Under the pieces are notes generated by a model. The model did no database searches. It saw only the letters and a list, made by a program, of their open reading frames with translations, and was not told the origin of the DNA. The translations under genes and the position numbers were made by a program. 64,000 bases of DNA. Source: Planctomycetota bacterium. GTDB taxonomy: Bacteria > Planctomycetota > UBA1135 > JADKAF01. The stretch is taken from NCBI GenBank assembly GCA_016719295.1, contig JADKAF010000002.1, positions 141,908-205,907 of the forward strand, in the 5' to 3' direction. This document shows, piece after piece, positions 41,882 through 50,602 of this stretch (the first letter of the stretch is position 1; each line of letters starts with the position of its first letter).

Positions 41882-42633
41882 TGCTCGGCGCGCTCTGGCC
41901 CTCGCATCGCCCCGAGGTCGCGCCGCGCTTCTTCGTGGAGGTGCTCGACGTCGGCCACGGCACCTGCGTCCTGCTCGGCGAGCCGGGCGGCCGCGTCGCG
42001 CTCTTCGACGCCGGCTCGCGCCACGCCGCGCGCAGAGCTGGCCAGAGCTTGCGCGCGCGTCTCGAGCACCACGGCGCGCGCGAGCTCCTCTTCGCCGCCA
42101 TCTCGCACCGCGACGACGATCACCGCAACCTGTTGCGCGACCGCGCCGAGCTCCCGCCGGTGCGCACGCGCATCGGCCCGCCCGGCTGTCCCGATGTGGA
42201 TCAAGAGCTCTTCTCCGGCGTGCTGCGCTTCTCCCTCGGGGAGGCCGTCGTCACCCTGCACGCCCCGCGCGCGCGCCTGGGCGCGCCGGCGAACGATCGC
42301 TCGCTCTGGATGCAGGTCGAGCTCGGCGAGCATCGCCTGCTCTTCTTCGGCGACGCGGACTGGCTGGGGCTCGCGGAGGTGCTGGACGAGCTGCCGAGCG
42401 GATGCGACGCGCTGCTCTGGCCCCATCACGGCCGCACTCGCGCGGGCGGACGCGCGCTGATGGCGCGCGCTCGACCGCGGGCGATCTGGATCAGCGACGA
42501 GTCCGCGCACGCGCTCGAGGACATCGCCGCGAGCGTCCCCGTGCTCGCGACCGCGGAGCGCGGAGCGCTGCTCTGGACCATGGAAGCGGATGGCGCGGTG
42601 CGAACGACGTGGGCGGCGGCGTCCCGACCTTGA
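41881..42633 (+). CDS. comEC: ComEC C-terminal metallo-beta-lactamase-like domain, separate frame
   Basis: The 250-residue frame encodes the extracytoplasmic nuclease-like domain of ComEC: FVEVLDVGHGTCVLLGEP, ALFDAGSR, AAISHRDDDHRNLL, LLFFGDADWLGLAEVL and LLWPHHGRTRAGGRAL. The usual HxDxDH signature is HRDDDH here. Upstream of ATG 41881 the same frame reads KLAAALAALVMLGALWP, the hydrophobic helix that normally links the two ComEC parts, so this is best seen as the rest of comEC after a frame shift. It may be translated from ATG 41881, which overlaps the stop of the first part. Confidence 0.82.
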   Translation: MLGALWPSHRPEVAPRFFVEVLDVGHGTCVLLGEPGGRVALFDAGSRHAARRAGQSLRARLEHHGARELLFAAISHRDDDHRNLLRDRAELPPVRTRIGPPGCPDVDQELFSGVLRFSLGEAVVTLHAPRARLGAPANDRSLWMQVELGEHRLLFFGDADWLGLAEVLDELPSGCDALLWPHHGRTRAGGRALMARARPRAIWISDESAHALEDIAASVPVLATAERGALLWTMEADGAVRTTWAAASRP

Positions 42634-43167
42634 GCAACGCGCGCCGTCTGCGGCGCACGCACGCGAGCGACGAGCACGCGCTGGGGGCTCTGCTGCCCCG
42701 CGACCTGCCGGGGCTCGAGCTTCGGGCGCGACGCCGTCGTCGAGCTGCTGCGCTACGTTCCGCACTTCTTCCGCTCGGATCGCGAGCGCTTGCGCGGGCG
42801 CCTCTCGCGCATCGTCGCTAACGCGCGGCGAGACGAGCACGACGGGCATCGCTCTCGGCGCCGCGCCGCGGAGCGCGAGCCGTGGATCCGCCTGGCGCTC
42901 GAGCGGATCGCCCCCGAGCTCCGTCAGCGAAGACGGCACGCGGAGACGCCTCCCCCCGCGCTCTGTCGCAGCTCGTCGAGCGATTGCGAGAGCTGCAGAG
43001 CGGACCGCTCGGGAGCAGAGGGGCTCCGCTCCTACGCCTCGGGCGGCACCGCTCGGAGAAATCCGAGGAGAGCGTGCTCCTTCTCGCGCTACGCGTGGCC
43101 GGAGGGTTGCGCCCGCGCTCCGCGGAGCGCCCTTCCTCGCGATCCCAGCCGCTCCGACCAGCCGCCC
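42634..43167 (+). other. 534-bp stretch, possible gene relic
   Basis: No intact gene. Three plus-strand frames in turn show protein-like stretches: RRLRRTHASDEHALGALLP near 42640, GRDAVVELLRYVPHFFRSDR near 42730-42790, and SQLVERLRELQSGPLGSRG near 42960. This could be the remains of one gene with several shifts, following directly on comEC. I do not recognise the family, and such stretches can arise by chance at this GC content. Confidence 0.3.
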
Positions 43168-44355
43168 ATGCCAGCCGTCATGCTCCGCACGCTCTTCCGC
43201 GCGTTCCTCTGCCTCGCCGCCGCCTCGACGTCGCTCCCTCTCTCCGCCCAGAGCGTCTGGCGCGCTCGATTGAGCGGCGACCAGGTGATCCCGCCGCGGC
43301 AAGGCAACGAGCTGGCGTTCGCCGACCTCTTCCTCGACCCGGGTAGCGGCGCGCTGCTCGCGCGCGTCGACGCGCCTGCGGGCACGGCCGCGGGCGCGTT
43401 CGCACGCGTGCGGCGCGGCGCGCCGGGAGCGCTTCCGGCCGAGAGCTTGTTCGTCCTCTCCGCCGTCGATCCCTACCGTTTCAGCGGGGCGCTGCCGAGC
43501 CCCACGCCCGCGCAGCTCGCCGAGCTGGCGCGCGGCGAGTGGCACATGGAGCTCCTGCCCCCGCCGAGCCTCGGCTCGACGCCCTTGCTGCGCGGCGCGC
43601 TGCACGTCGGCCAGGACGCGTTCCACTTCTCCGGCGACGGCGCGCAGGCGCTGCCGCCGACCGCGAGCTCCGGACGCTTCGCGGGGAACTTCGGCTTCGC
43701 CCCCGACGGACGCGCGACCTACACCATCTTCGCCAACGCCGGGAGCCCGGTGCTCCACGCGACGCTGCGCTTCGGCGACGCGACGCGCGAGAGCAACGAG
43801 CCCCTCTTCACGATGCTGCCTACCATCGGCGGCTCGGGGGCGCTCTTCCTCGGCAGCACACCCGCGCTGAGCGAAGCCCAGCGCGCGCGCCTCCAGGAGG
43901 GGCAGGTCTGGCTCACGATCGCGACCCAGGCGCACCCCGACACCGTGGCGCAGCCCGGCGGCGAGCTGCGCGGAACGCTGCGCGCGACGGCGGTCGAGTA
44001 CGGCTCGGGCCAAGGCGCGAACGGCTTCGCCCCGCGCCTCCTCAATCTCTTCCCTTGGTCGCCCGGCTCGCTGCTGCTGCTCGGCGTGCAGCACGATCCG
44101 AGCGGCGGGACCTTCGCCGCGGGCTTCGTCTGCGCGAGCCTCGCCCCGCTCTTCCTGCCGCTGCCGAGCCTGGGCGATCTCTGGATCGATCCCACGCAGG
44201 CGCTGGTCCTGCCGCTGCCGAGCTCGGGCCTCCTCCAAGGCAGCGTGCCGGTGGGCGTTCAGCGCGGGCTCTGGATCTACCTCCAGTTCTTGGGCCTCGG
44301 GCCGCAGGCCGAGCCGTACGTCTCTCCGGGCCTCGCCGTGCAAACCGTTTGGTGA
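43168..44355 (+). CDS. secreted protein with two CHRD-like domains
   Basis: The 395-residue protein has a signal peptide (MLRTLFRAFLCLAAASTSLPLSAQ; ATG 43180 is an alternative start). Two CHRD-like beta domains follow: the first with VWRARLSGDQVIPPRQGNE, DPGSGALLARVDAP and GEWHMELLPP; the second with ATYTIFANAGSPVLHATLRF, QVWLTIATQAHPDTVAQPG and GELRGTL. CHRD domains occur in secreted bacterial proteins of unknown role. The last ~110 residues (SPGSLLLLGVQHDPSGG to the end, with WIYLQFLGLG) form a beta-rich region of the kind seen on other secreted proteins here. It converges with the kinase gene at 44368. Confidence 0.82.
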   Translation: MPAVMLRTLFRAFLCLAAASTSLPLSAQSVWRARLSGDQVIPPRQGNELAFADLFLDPGSGALLARVDAPAGTAAGAFARVRRGAPGALPAESLFVLSAVDPYRFSGALPSPTPAQLAELARGEWHMELLPPPSLGSTPLLRGALHVGQDAFHFSGDGAQALPPTASSGRFAGNFGFAPDGRATYTIFANAGSPVLHATLRFGDATRESNEPLFTMLPTIGGSGALFLGSTPALSEAQRARLQEGQVWLTIATQAHPDTVAQPGGELRGTLRATAVEYGSGQGANGFAPRLLNLFPWSPGSLLLLGVQHDPSGGTFAAGFVCASLAPLFLPLPSLGDLWIDPTQALVLPLPSSGLLQGSVPVGVQRGLWIYLQFLGLGPQAEPYVSPGLAVQTVW

Positions 44356-44367
44356 GTCGCGCGCGCG

Positions 44368-46522
44368 TCAGCGCGAGAAGCCGACCTCTTCCCAGCGCGC
44401 GAGCTGCGCGCGCGCGACTTGGTGCGCGGGCTCCTTCGCGAGGAGCTCGCGCAGCGCGCGCTCGGCCTCGCGCATCTGCTCGAGCTGCGCAGGCGTGAGC
44501 GCCGCGCGCTCGACTTGCTCCAAGTAGGAGAGCAGGGAGCCGATGTACTCGGTCGTCGCGGCGGCCGAATCGGGCTCCAGCCGCCAGCGCCGGAGCGCGG
44601 GCTCGATCGAACGCCCCATGCACTCCCTACGCCGCGCCGCGTCCCCGCGGACGCGCTCGAGATCGGAACGCAGGGTCCAGTAGTTGCGCTCGCCGCTCAG
44701 CGTATACCGATGTCCGGGTCGCAGCTCGTGCAAGCGATCGAGCAGCGCGCGGCGCTGTGCGAGCAGGAGCTCGGCGCAGCCGAGCTCGCCGAGCGCGATC
44801 GCATCCCCGACGAGGCGATCGAAGCTCCAGGCGAGGTCATCGACGTGGCGCGCATCCGAGGGCCAGAGCTCGGCCAAGCGCTCGAGCACCACGTGCGCCA
44901 TCGCGTAACGCGAGTGGGCGAGCGCGAGCCCGTACAGCTCGCGCTCGAGGTCGCCGACGTGCACTTGCGCTTCGGCCCAAGCGGCGAGCCGAGCGCGATC
45001 GTCGGGCTGCTCGGCGAGCGCGCGCGTCACGAGCTCCAACGCCTTCGTCCGATGACCGAGCGCCTCCTCGAGACGGCCGTTGGCGATGGCCGACGAGCCG
45101 AGCTCGCGATGCAGGCGCAGCTCGAGCTCGCGCGCCGCGGTATGGCCGGGCGCTTGAAGCAGCGCGACCTCGGCTTCCTGCAGCCAGTGGCGAAGCACCC
45201 CGTCGCGCGGCGCGCTCGCTCCGACGAAGCCGGCGAGCGCGCCGAGCCCATCGAGCGCGGAGGAGAGGCGCTCGATCCTCCGATCCCGCTCCGTATTCGC
45301 GCGCTGCACGCGCGCGCGCTCGGCCTGGATCCCGAGACCGCTGCACAGCGCGAGGACCACGGCGACCAGCGCGAGCCGCGGATGCCGCCGACGCCAGGAG
45401 CGGAGCATGGGCATCGGGCGCCCCGCATCGCAGGCGAGCGGCCGCCGCTCGCGCACGGCGCGCAGATCGGCGACGAACGCGCGCATCGTCGGATAGCGCT
45501 GCTCCGCTCGCTTCGCGAGCGCGCGCGCGAGGACGCGCTCGAGATCGCCGCGCAGCTCCGCCCTCCTCGCGCCGAGCGGTGGGACCTCCGCCTCGCGGAT
45601 GCGGAGCAGCCGCGCCGCCAACGACTCGTCGACGAGGGGATGAGGCAGCTCCCCGCACGCGAGCTCGTAGGCGATGCCCCCCAGCGCGTAGACATCCGTG
45701 CGCGCGTCGACGACGGCGGCGCCCGCGGCCTGTTCGGGGCTCATGTACGACAACGTGCCGAGGACGCGCGGCCCCTCGTGGTCCCCCGCCGGCGGTGGAT
45801 CGGACGCGATGCTGGCGATCCCGAAGTCCAGGACGCGGGGGCGCGACTCTCCGCTCGCGTCCTCCACGAGGATGTTCGCGGGCTTGAGGTCGCGGTGGAC
45901 GATGCCGTTCTCGTGCGCGGACTGCACGGCGACGCCGATGTCGATCAGCACTCCCAGAACGGCGTCGAGCGAGCGCGGCGCCGCACGCGCCCACTGCTCC
46001 AACGTGACGCCCTCGACGAGCTCCATCGCGAGGAACGGCAGCGCGTTCCCCGCCTCTTCGATCACACCGGCGTCGTACAGGTGCGCGATGCCGGGATGAC
46101 GCAAGCGCGCGAGTGCCCGCGCCTCGCGCTCGAAGCGCGCGATCGGCGGGGTTCTCGATCCCGCGCGTCAGGAGCTTCAGCGCGATGGCCCGCTCGGGGT
46201 GCAGCTGCCGGGCCCGGTAGACGACGCCCATCGCGCCGACGCCGAGCTCGGCCTCGAGCACGTAACGCCCGAGCTCTCGCGGCAAGGGCGACCGCGGCTC
46301 CTCCCAGCGGGCGCGCGCTTCGCGCGCTTGGGCGCTCACGGCATCGAGGAGCGCGTCGACGCTGCCCGCGCGCGTCGCGGCATCTTCGCGGAGCAAGCGC
46401 TCGACGGCGGCGCGCAGCTCGCTCGCTCCCGCGCAGCGTCGCGCGAGATAATCCGCGCGCGTCCGCGGCTCGAGCGCGAGCGCATCGGCGAAGATCTCGA
46501 ACGCCTCGCCGTGGTAGCTCAC
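44368..46522 (-). pseudogene. Ser/Thr protein kinase paired with ECF sigma factor, frame shifted once
   Basis: The first part runs from GTG 46522 (overlapping the sigma factor stop, GTGA). It has a helical lead (FEIFADALALEPRTRADYLA) and the kinase start (LGRYVLEAELGVGAMGVVY, AIALKLLTRGIENP). Then, at GGGG 46148-46151 (CCCC on the coding strand), the frame shifts. It continues as ARFEREARALARLRHPGIAH, HRDLKPANILVEDASG, LDFGIASIA, SYMSPEQAAGAA, a TM helix (RLALVAVVLALCSGLGIQAE) and a long helical repeat region to 44368. One fewer C restores a single frame of about 717 residues. ECF-kinase pairs of this type are common in Planctomycetes. The 578-residue downstream part alone would lack the ATP-binding loop. 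Confidence 0.85.
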
Positions 46523-47130
46523 GGGTCTTCCTTCGCTCTCGCCTCGAGTTCCCGCGGAGCTTCCGCAGGACCCTCGGCCCGCTCGCAGAGCGCGACGCGC
46601 AGCCACGCGCGGGCGGCGCGCACGTCGTACTGCACCGTGCGACGGCTGGTGCCGACGAGCTCGGCGACCTCGTTCTCCTCGAGCCCGGCGAAGAAGCGCA
46701 GCCTCATCACCTCGGCGCGGCGCGGGCTCAGGGCTTCGAGCTCGACCAGCGCGTCCTCCAGCTCGAGCACGCGCTCGAGATCGACGCCGCCCTCGAGCTC
46801 GTCGAGATCGATGTCGGCAGCGGCCCGCCGTCCCGCGCCGCGCTTCCGTCGCATGCGCGAGCGCGCCTGATCGATGAGGATGCGCCGCATCGCGCTGGCG
46901 GCCGCGCGGCAGAACTCGAGGCGGTCCATGTGCGCGATGTTGGCCGAACCGTGGAGGCGGAGGAACGCCTCGTGCACCAGCGCGGTCGGCTGAAGCGTGC
47001 GCGCGTGGCGATCGCGCGCGAGGAAACCCGCGGCGAGGGAGCGCAGCTCGCGATAGACGGTTTCCCATACGGGTACGCGCGGATCCAGGGAGTCGGAGGC
47101 GCAACCGTCGCCGTCGTACGGAAAGACCAT
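46519..47130 (-). CDS. ECF-type RNA polymerase sigma factor
   Basis: The 203-residue protein has sigma region 2 (YRELRSLAAGFLARDR, LQPTALVHEAFLRLHG, EFCRAAASAMRRILIDQAR) and region 4 (LSPRRAEVMRLRFFAGLEE, EVAELVGTSRRTVQYDVRA). It follows the pattern of the ECF family common in Planctomycetes and Verrucomicrobia that is encoded next to Ser/Thr kinases. No anti-sigma gene is visible; the overlapping kinase (GTGA) probably controls it. Upstream lies the repeat element 47168-47339. The name-giving feature is the ECF layout (regions 2 and 4 only). Confidence 0.92.
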   Translation of the reverse strand: MVFPYDGDGCASDSLDPRVPVWETVYRELRSLAAGFLARDRHARTLQPTALVHEAFLRLHGSANIAHMDRLEFCRAAASAMRRILIDQARSRMRRKRGAGRRAAADIDLDELEGGVDLERVLELEDALVELEALSPRRAEVMRLRFFAGLEENEVAELVGTSRRTVQYDVRAARAWLRVALCERAEGPAEAPRELEARAKEDP

Positions 47131-47167
47131 GGCAGGGGCGAGAGAGTCGGGGCGAGACGGCGGTCAT

Positions 47168-47339
47168 CCTAGCAGCCCGTGGAAGAAGTGCTTCGAGGCT
47201 GGGAAGGCTGCATCAGGCGTCCCGCCGAGGCGCAGGAACCGGCGCGGAAGCGGGTATTTCCGCCAGGTTCCGGCAACGAAGGCGGGTCGGCCGAGGCGCG
47301 TTCTCGAGCCCGGATGATGTCTTCAACAGGTTGCGAGGA
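47168..47339. mobile_element. MITE-like element with imperfect terminal inverted repeats
   Basis: The left end CCTAGCAGCCCGTGGAAGA (from 47168) and the right end, read inward, CCTCGCAACCTGTTGAAGA (up to 47337-47339) match at 14 of 19 positions. They resemble the CAGCCTGTTGAAAAAG-type ends known from some insertion sequences. The ~170-bp inside holds no transposase frame but has inverted GGAACC/GGTTCC segments. It fills most of the 319-bp gap between the sigma factor and the ABM-like gene. Assigned by pattern only. Confidence 0.35.
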
Positions 47340-47449
47340 GAGCGCCCGGCGGTGGAGCCTGCGCCGAGGCCTCCCCACGCCGCGCCGCCTCCGCTAAGCT
47401 CGGGTCTCCGCCTCCCCACGATCCTCGATCCCACCCGCGGCGGAGCTCC

Positions 47450-47770
47450 ATGGGCCGTCTCGTCATCGCTCTCTACCGACCGCGCCTCGGCTGTGAGGCG
47501 CGCCTGCGCGAAGTGCTGCGCGATCACGTCCCCGCGCTGCGCGCCGAAGGCCTGGTCACGGCGCGCCCCGAGCTGCATCTGCGCGCGGCCGACGGCACGG
47601 TGCTCGAGATCTTCGAATGGAAGACGGAGCAAAGCTCCGTCGACGCGCATCACAATGCGACGGTGCAAGCGCTGTGGGCGCGCTTCGAGCAGGTCGCGGA
47701 GTTCGTCTCGCTTGCCGATCTGCCCGAGGCGCACCGGCCGTTCTCCCACTTCGATCCCCTCGTTCCCTGA
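47450..47770 (+). CDS. antibiotic biosynthesis monooxygenase-like small protein
   Basis: The 106-residue protein has the dimeric ferredoxin-like ABM/YgiN pattern. A first strand (RLVIALYRPRLGCEARLREV) leads into a helix, then strands LHLRAADGTVLEIFEWKTEQ and a helix with ATVQALWARFEQVAEFVSL. It ends in a conserved-looking loop (EAHRPFSHFDPL). Members act as quinol monooxygenases, haem-degrading enzymes or as unknown stress proteins, and no specific substrate can be read. It lies 10 bp before the next secreted-protein gene but has no signal peptide itself. Confidence 0.6.
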   Translation: MGRLVIALYRPRLGCEARLREVLRDHVPALRAEGLVTARPELHLRAADGTVLEIFEWKTEQSSVDAHHNATVQALWARFEQVAEFVSLADLPEAHRPFSHFDPLVP

Positions 47771-47780
47771 GTTGCTCACC

Positions 47781-48716
47781 ATGCGCCTCGCAAGCCCCCT
47801 GCTCTCGGCCGCGCTCCTCGCCGCGGCGCTCGCGGCTCCCGCCTCGGCCCAGCGCCTCGCGCACGCGGTGAACGACGACGGTCTCCTGAACGGCAGCCTC
47901 GCGCTCGGCTGGCCCGTCGCGCAGGCGGCGATGAAGGGCGTCGCCCCGCGCGCGCTGCAGGTCACCGCGGCGCAGGTGATCACCGGCGAGAGCTCGGGTG
48001 CCATGCACCTTGAGATCTGGACGCACGATCCCGCGCTGAATCGCCCCGGCACCTCGCTCGGCGCGACGGCGAGCTGGAACCTGACGCGCGTGAACTGCTG
48101 GCAGGGCGAGCGCTTCGCCCAGCCCGTCGCCCTGGCCGCGGGACAGGAGTTCTGGCTGGTCTGGTGGACCACGATGTTCTGCCAGGCGAGCTTCTCGAGC
48201 GCGCCGGCGAACGTCGACTACTGCTACTCAGCCGACGGCGGCTTCACCTGGCAGCAGTCCGCCCCGGGGGTGAACTACTCCCAGGCCTGCAAGTACCGAC
48301 TCTACGAAGCCGGAAACGTCGGCACCGCGCAGCTCTACGGCGCGGGCAAGCCGGGGACCGGCGGACTCGTGCCGGCGATCGGCGTCTGCGGCTTCCCTGC
48401 CATCGGCAATCCGCTCGACGTGACCCTCGACCTCGCCGCGCGCCGCGCGCCGGCGGTGCTGCTGATCGGCTCGCAGGGGAATGCGCCGCTCGGCCCCATG
48501 GGCACCCTGCTGGTGATCCCCGTCGGCCAGATCCCGGTCACTACCGGAAGCATCTTCTCTCCCGCCCCGCTGGCGGGAGCAGCGACGCTATCCTTTGCGG
48601 TGCCCTTCGACCCCACTCTGCGCGGGGCCCCCGTCGCTCTGCAGTGGTGGGTGCTCGACGCGGGTGCCGTGGAGAGCCTCTCGCACTCCGACGGCGTGCT
48701 CGTGACCCTCGGCTGA
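47781..48716 (+). CDS. secreted protein of unknown function with beta-rich C-terminal region
   Basis: The 311-residue protein has a signal peptide (SPLLSAALLAAALAAPASAQ). The N-terminal beta domain contains VTAAQVITGESSGAMHLEIW, QPVALAAGQEFWLVWWT and SADGGFTWQQSAPGVNY, similar in style to exported proteins that wrap a sugar or peptide. The last ~125 residues (YGAGKPGTGG onward) form the beta region seen on its neighbours: VTLDLAARRAPAVLLIGSQG, PLGPMGTLLVIP and VALQWWVLDAGAV. I do not recognise the N-terminal family. It stands at the head of a run of secreted proteins ending at 56799. Confidence 0.75.
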   Translation: MRLASPLLSAALLAAALAAPASAQRLAHAVNDDGLLNGSLALGWPVAQAAMKGVAPRALQVTAAQVITGESSGAMHLEIWTHDPALNRPGTSLGATASWNLTRVNCWQGERFAQPVALAAGQEFWLVWWTTMFCQASFSSAPANVDYCYSADGGFTWQQSAPGVNYSQACKYRLYEAGNVGTAQLYGAGKPGTGGLVPAIGVCGFPAIGNPLDVTLDLAARRAPAVLLIGSQGNAPLGPMGTLLVIPVGQIPVTTGSIFSPAPLAGAATLSFAVPFDPTLRGAPVALQWWVLDAGAVESLSHSDGVLVTLG

Positions 48717-48733
48717 TCCCCCACGATCGCCGC

Positions 48734-50530
48734 GTGCGCGCCTGCGCTTCGCTTCTCCGCGTCTCCGAGCTCGGCCGCTCGAAAGCCCCCACCTTCCGCT
48801 TGCAAGCTCCTCGTCCTCTTCGGTCCGCCGCACGCGCGGCGGCCGTCCTGCTCTCGTTCCTCGCGAGCGCGAGTTCCCTCGGCGCGCAGGCCCCCGTCGT
48901 GAGCTACGGCGCGGAGCTGGAGCGCCTCGCTTCCGCGAGTGTCAGCGCGAGCGGCGCCGCGTGGGCGATCGACCTCACGATGCAGGCCGACAACGCCGAC
49001 GCGGGACTGCCGAGCAGCTTCCGCCGCTGGTGGGCCTGCACGATCGGCGGATGGAACAGCGCGAGCGCGCAGAGTTTGAACGTGCGCGTGCTGAACGCCG
49101 GCTACACCGACGTGATCCTGCCGGTCTGGCGCCTGCGCAACGTCGGCAGCGCGAGCTTCGGCCCGTGGCAGCGCGTGCCGCTCTCGGCACTTCCGACCGT
49201 CTCCGGCAGCACGCATCGCTTCACGCTGCCGGTGCCCGCGGGCACCGGCGCGCTGCAGCTCGCGAAGTTCTTCCCCTTCGGCGTGAGCGACAAGGACGTG
49301 TGGCTCGCGCAGGTGCAGGCGACCGCCGGTCCTCGTCTACGCCGCGTGCAGAACCTGGGTAGCTCGCTGCTCGGCCGCGCGATCGAGCTGCTGGAGCTCT
49401 CGGATCCGGCGACGCCGGATCGATTCAAACGCCGCGCGTGGATCCACTCGGGCATCCATCCCTCGGAGAGCACGAGCTACTTCGCCGTGCAGGGCTTGGT
49501 CGAGTTCCTGCTCTCCAGCGATAGCCGCGCACGCGTGCTGCTCGCCGACGCGATCGTCGACGTCGTGCCGATGGCGAATCCGGACGGCGTCTTCCTCGGC
49601 AACTACCGCACGAACGCCGCGAGTATCAACTTGGAGGAGCAGTGGGCCGCGCCGTACGGGTCGGCGGTGCCGGAGATCGTGGCGCTGCGCACGGCGATCG
49701 AGCAGCGCATGGGGACGCCCGCGAGCCCGGGACCGAATCCCATCGAGGTGCTGCTCAACCTGCACAGCTCGCACAACGTCACCTATCCCTTCCACTTCCG
49801 GCACAGCGCGAACGCCAGCTTCGACCTCGTCGCGAATCGCAGCGGGGTCCTCCCGAGCGTGAATGCGCTCGAGACGCGCTGGATCGATGCCCTTCGTGCG
49901 CGCTCGCCCTTCGCGAGCCTCGGCACGACGCAGTCCTCGAGCTGCGGCTCGCCGACGCGGCCTTTCGTCGAATGCATGTGCCACGACCGCTGGACGATCC
50001 AGCCGAGTTGGCCGGCGCCGGTGATGGCGATCACGTTGGAAGGGACCTACACGCGCGGTCCCGTCGGGACGAGCTGGAGCACGCCCGACGACTACCGGCA
50101 GCTCGGCCGCGAGATGGGCTTGGCGCTCGTCGATCATCTCGGATTGCTGCCCGGCCTCTACGCCGAGCCGCAAACCAGCGGCTGCGTCGGCGCGCCGAGC
50201 TTCCATGCGCGCGCGTTCGGCCCGGGCCCCTCGCGCTCGATCGAGCTCCGCGGCGCGGGCTTCACGCCGGGCGGCCTCGGCGCGCTCGTCCTCGGCAACA
50301 CGCCGCTTGGGCTCCCACTCCCGCCGTTCGGCTGCACGCTCGATCGCGTGCCGGATCTCAGCTTCGCGCTCGTGGCCGATGCACAAGGCGAAGTGCGGCT
50401 CGCGTTCCCCTACCCCCCGCTCCCCGCGTTCGCGCTCGACGCCCAGCTCCTGCATCTGCGCGAGCTCGCCGGAGCGCCTGCGTTCTTCACTTCGCCCCTG
50501 CAGCGCCTGCACCTCGTGCCGGCATTCTGA
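48734..50530 (+). CDS. secreted M14-family zinc carboxypeptidase-like protein
   Basis: The ~598-residue protein begins with a long basic N-region and signal peptide (AARAAAVLLSFLASASSLGAQ). A beta domain (~60-200) similar to the immunoglobulin-like lead of M14D carboxypeptidases follows. The peptidase domain has zinc ligands in HSGIHPSESTSYFAVQGL (HxxE), VVPMANPDGVFLGNYRTNA, LLNLHSSHN (third zinc His) and the catalytic Glu in MAITLEGTY. The last ~115 residues (SGCVGAPSFHARAFGPGPSR to the end) form the beta-rich tail of this gene run. It probably trims or matures peptides outside the cell. The start is uncertain: GTG 48734 or TTG 48800. Confidence 0.83.
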   Translation: MRACASLLRVSELGRSKAPTFRLQAPRPLRSAARAAAVLLSFLASASSLGAQAPVVSYGAELERLASASVSASGAAWAIDLTMQADNADAGLPSSFRRWWACTIGGWNSASAQSLNVRVLNAGYTDVILPVWRLRNVGSASFGPWQRVPLSALPTVSGSTHRFTLPVPAGTGALQLAKFFPFGVSDKDVWLAQVQATAGPRLRRVQNLGSSLLGRAIELLELSDPATPDRFKRRAWIHSGIHPSESTSYFAVQGLVEFLLSSDSRARVLLADAIVDVVPMANPDGVFLGNYRTNAASINLEEQWAAPYGSAVPEIVALRTAIEQRMGTPASPGPNPIEVLLNLHSSHNVTYPFHFRHSANASFDLVANRSGVLPSVNALETRWIDALRARSPFASLGTTQSSSCGSPTRPFVECMCHDRWTIQPSWPAPVMAITLEGTYTRGPVGTSWSTPDDYRQLGREMGLALVDHLGLLPGLYAEPQTSGCVGAPSFHARAFGPGPSRSIELRGAGFTPGGLGALVLGNTPLGLPLPPFGCTLDRVPDLSFALVADAQGEVRLAFPYPPLPAFALDAQLLHLRELAGAPAFFTSPLQRLHLVPAF

Positions 50531-50602
50531 GCCTCCTCGTCCGGTAGCTCGATCGCCTCGCTCGTTCGCCCCGCATCGCCTCCGCCCCCAACGCTTGCAC
50601 CC

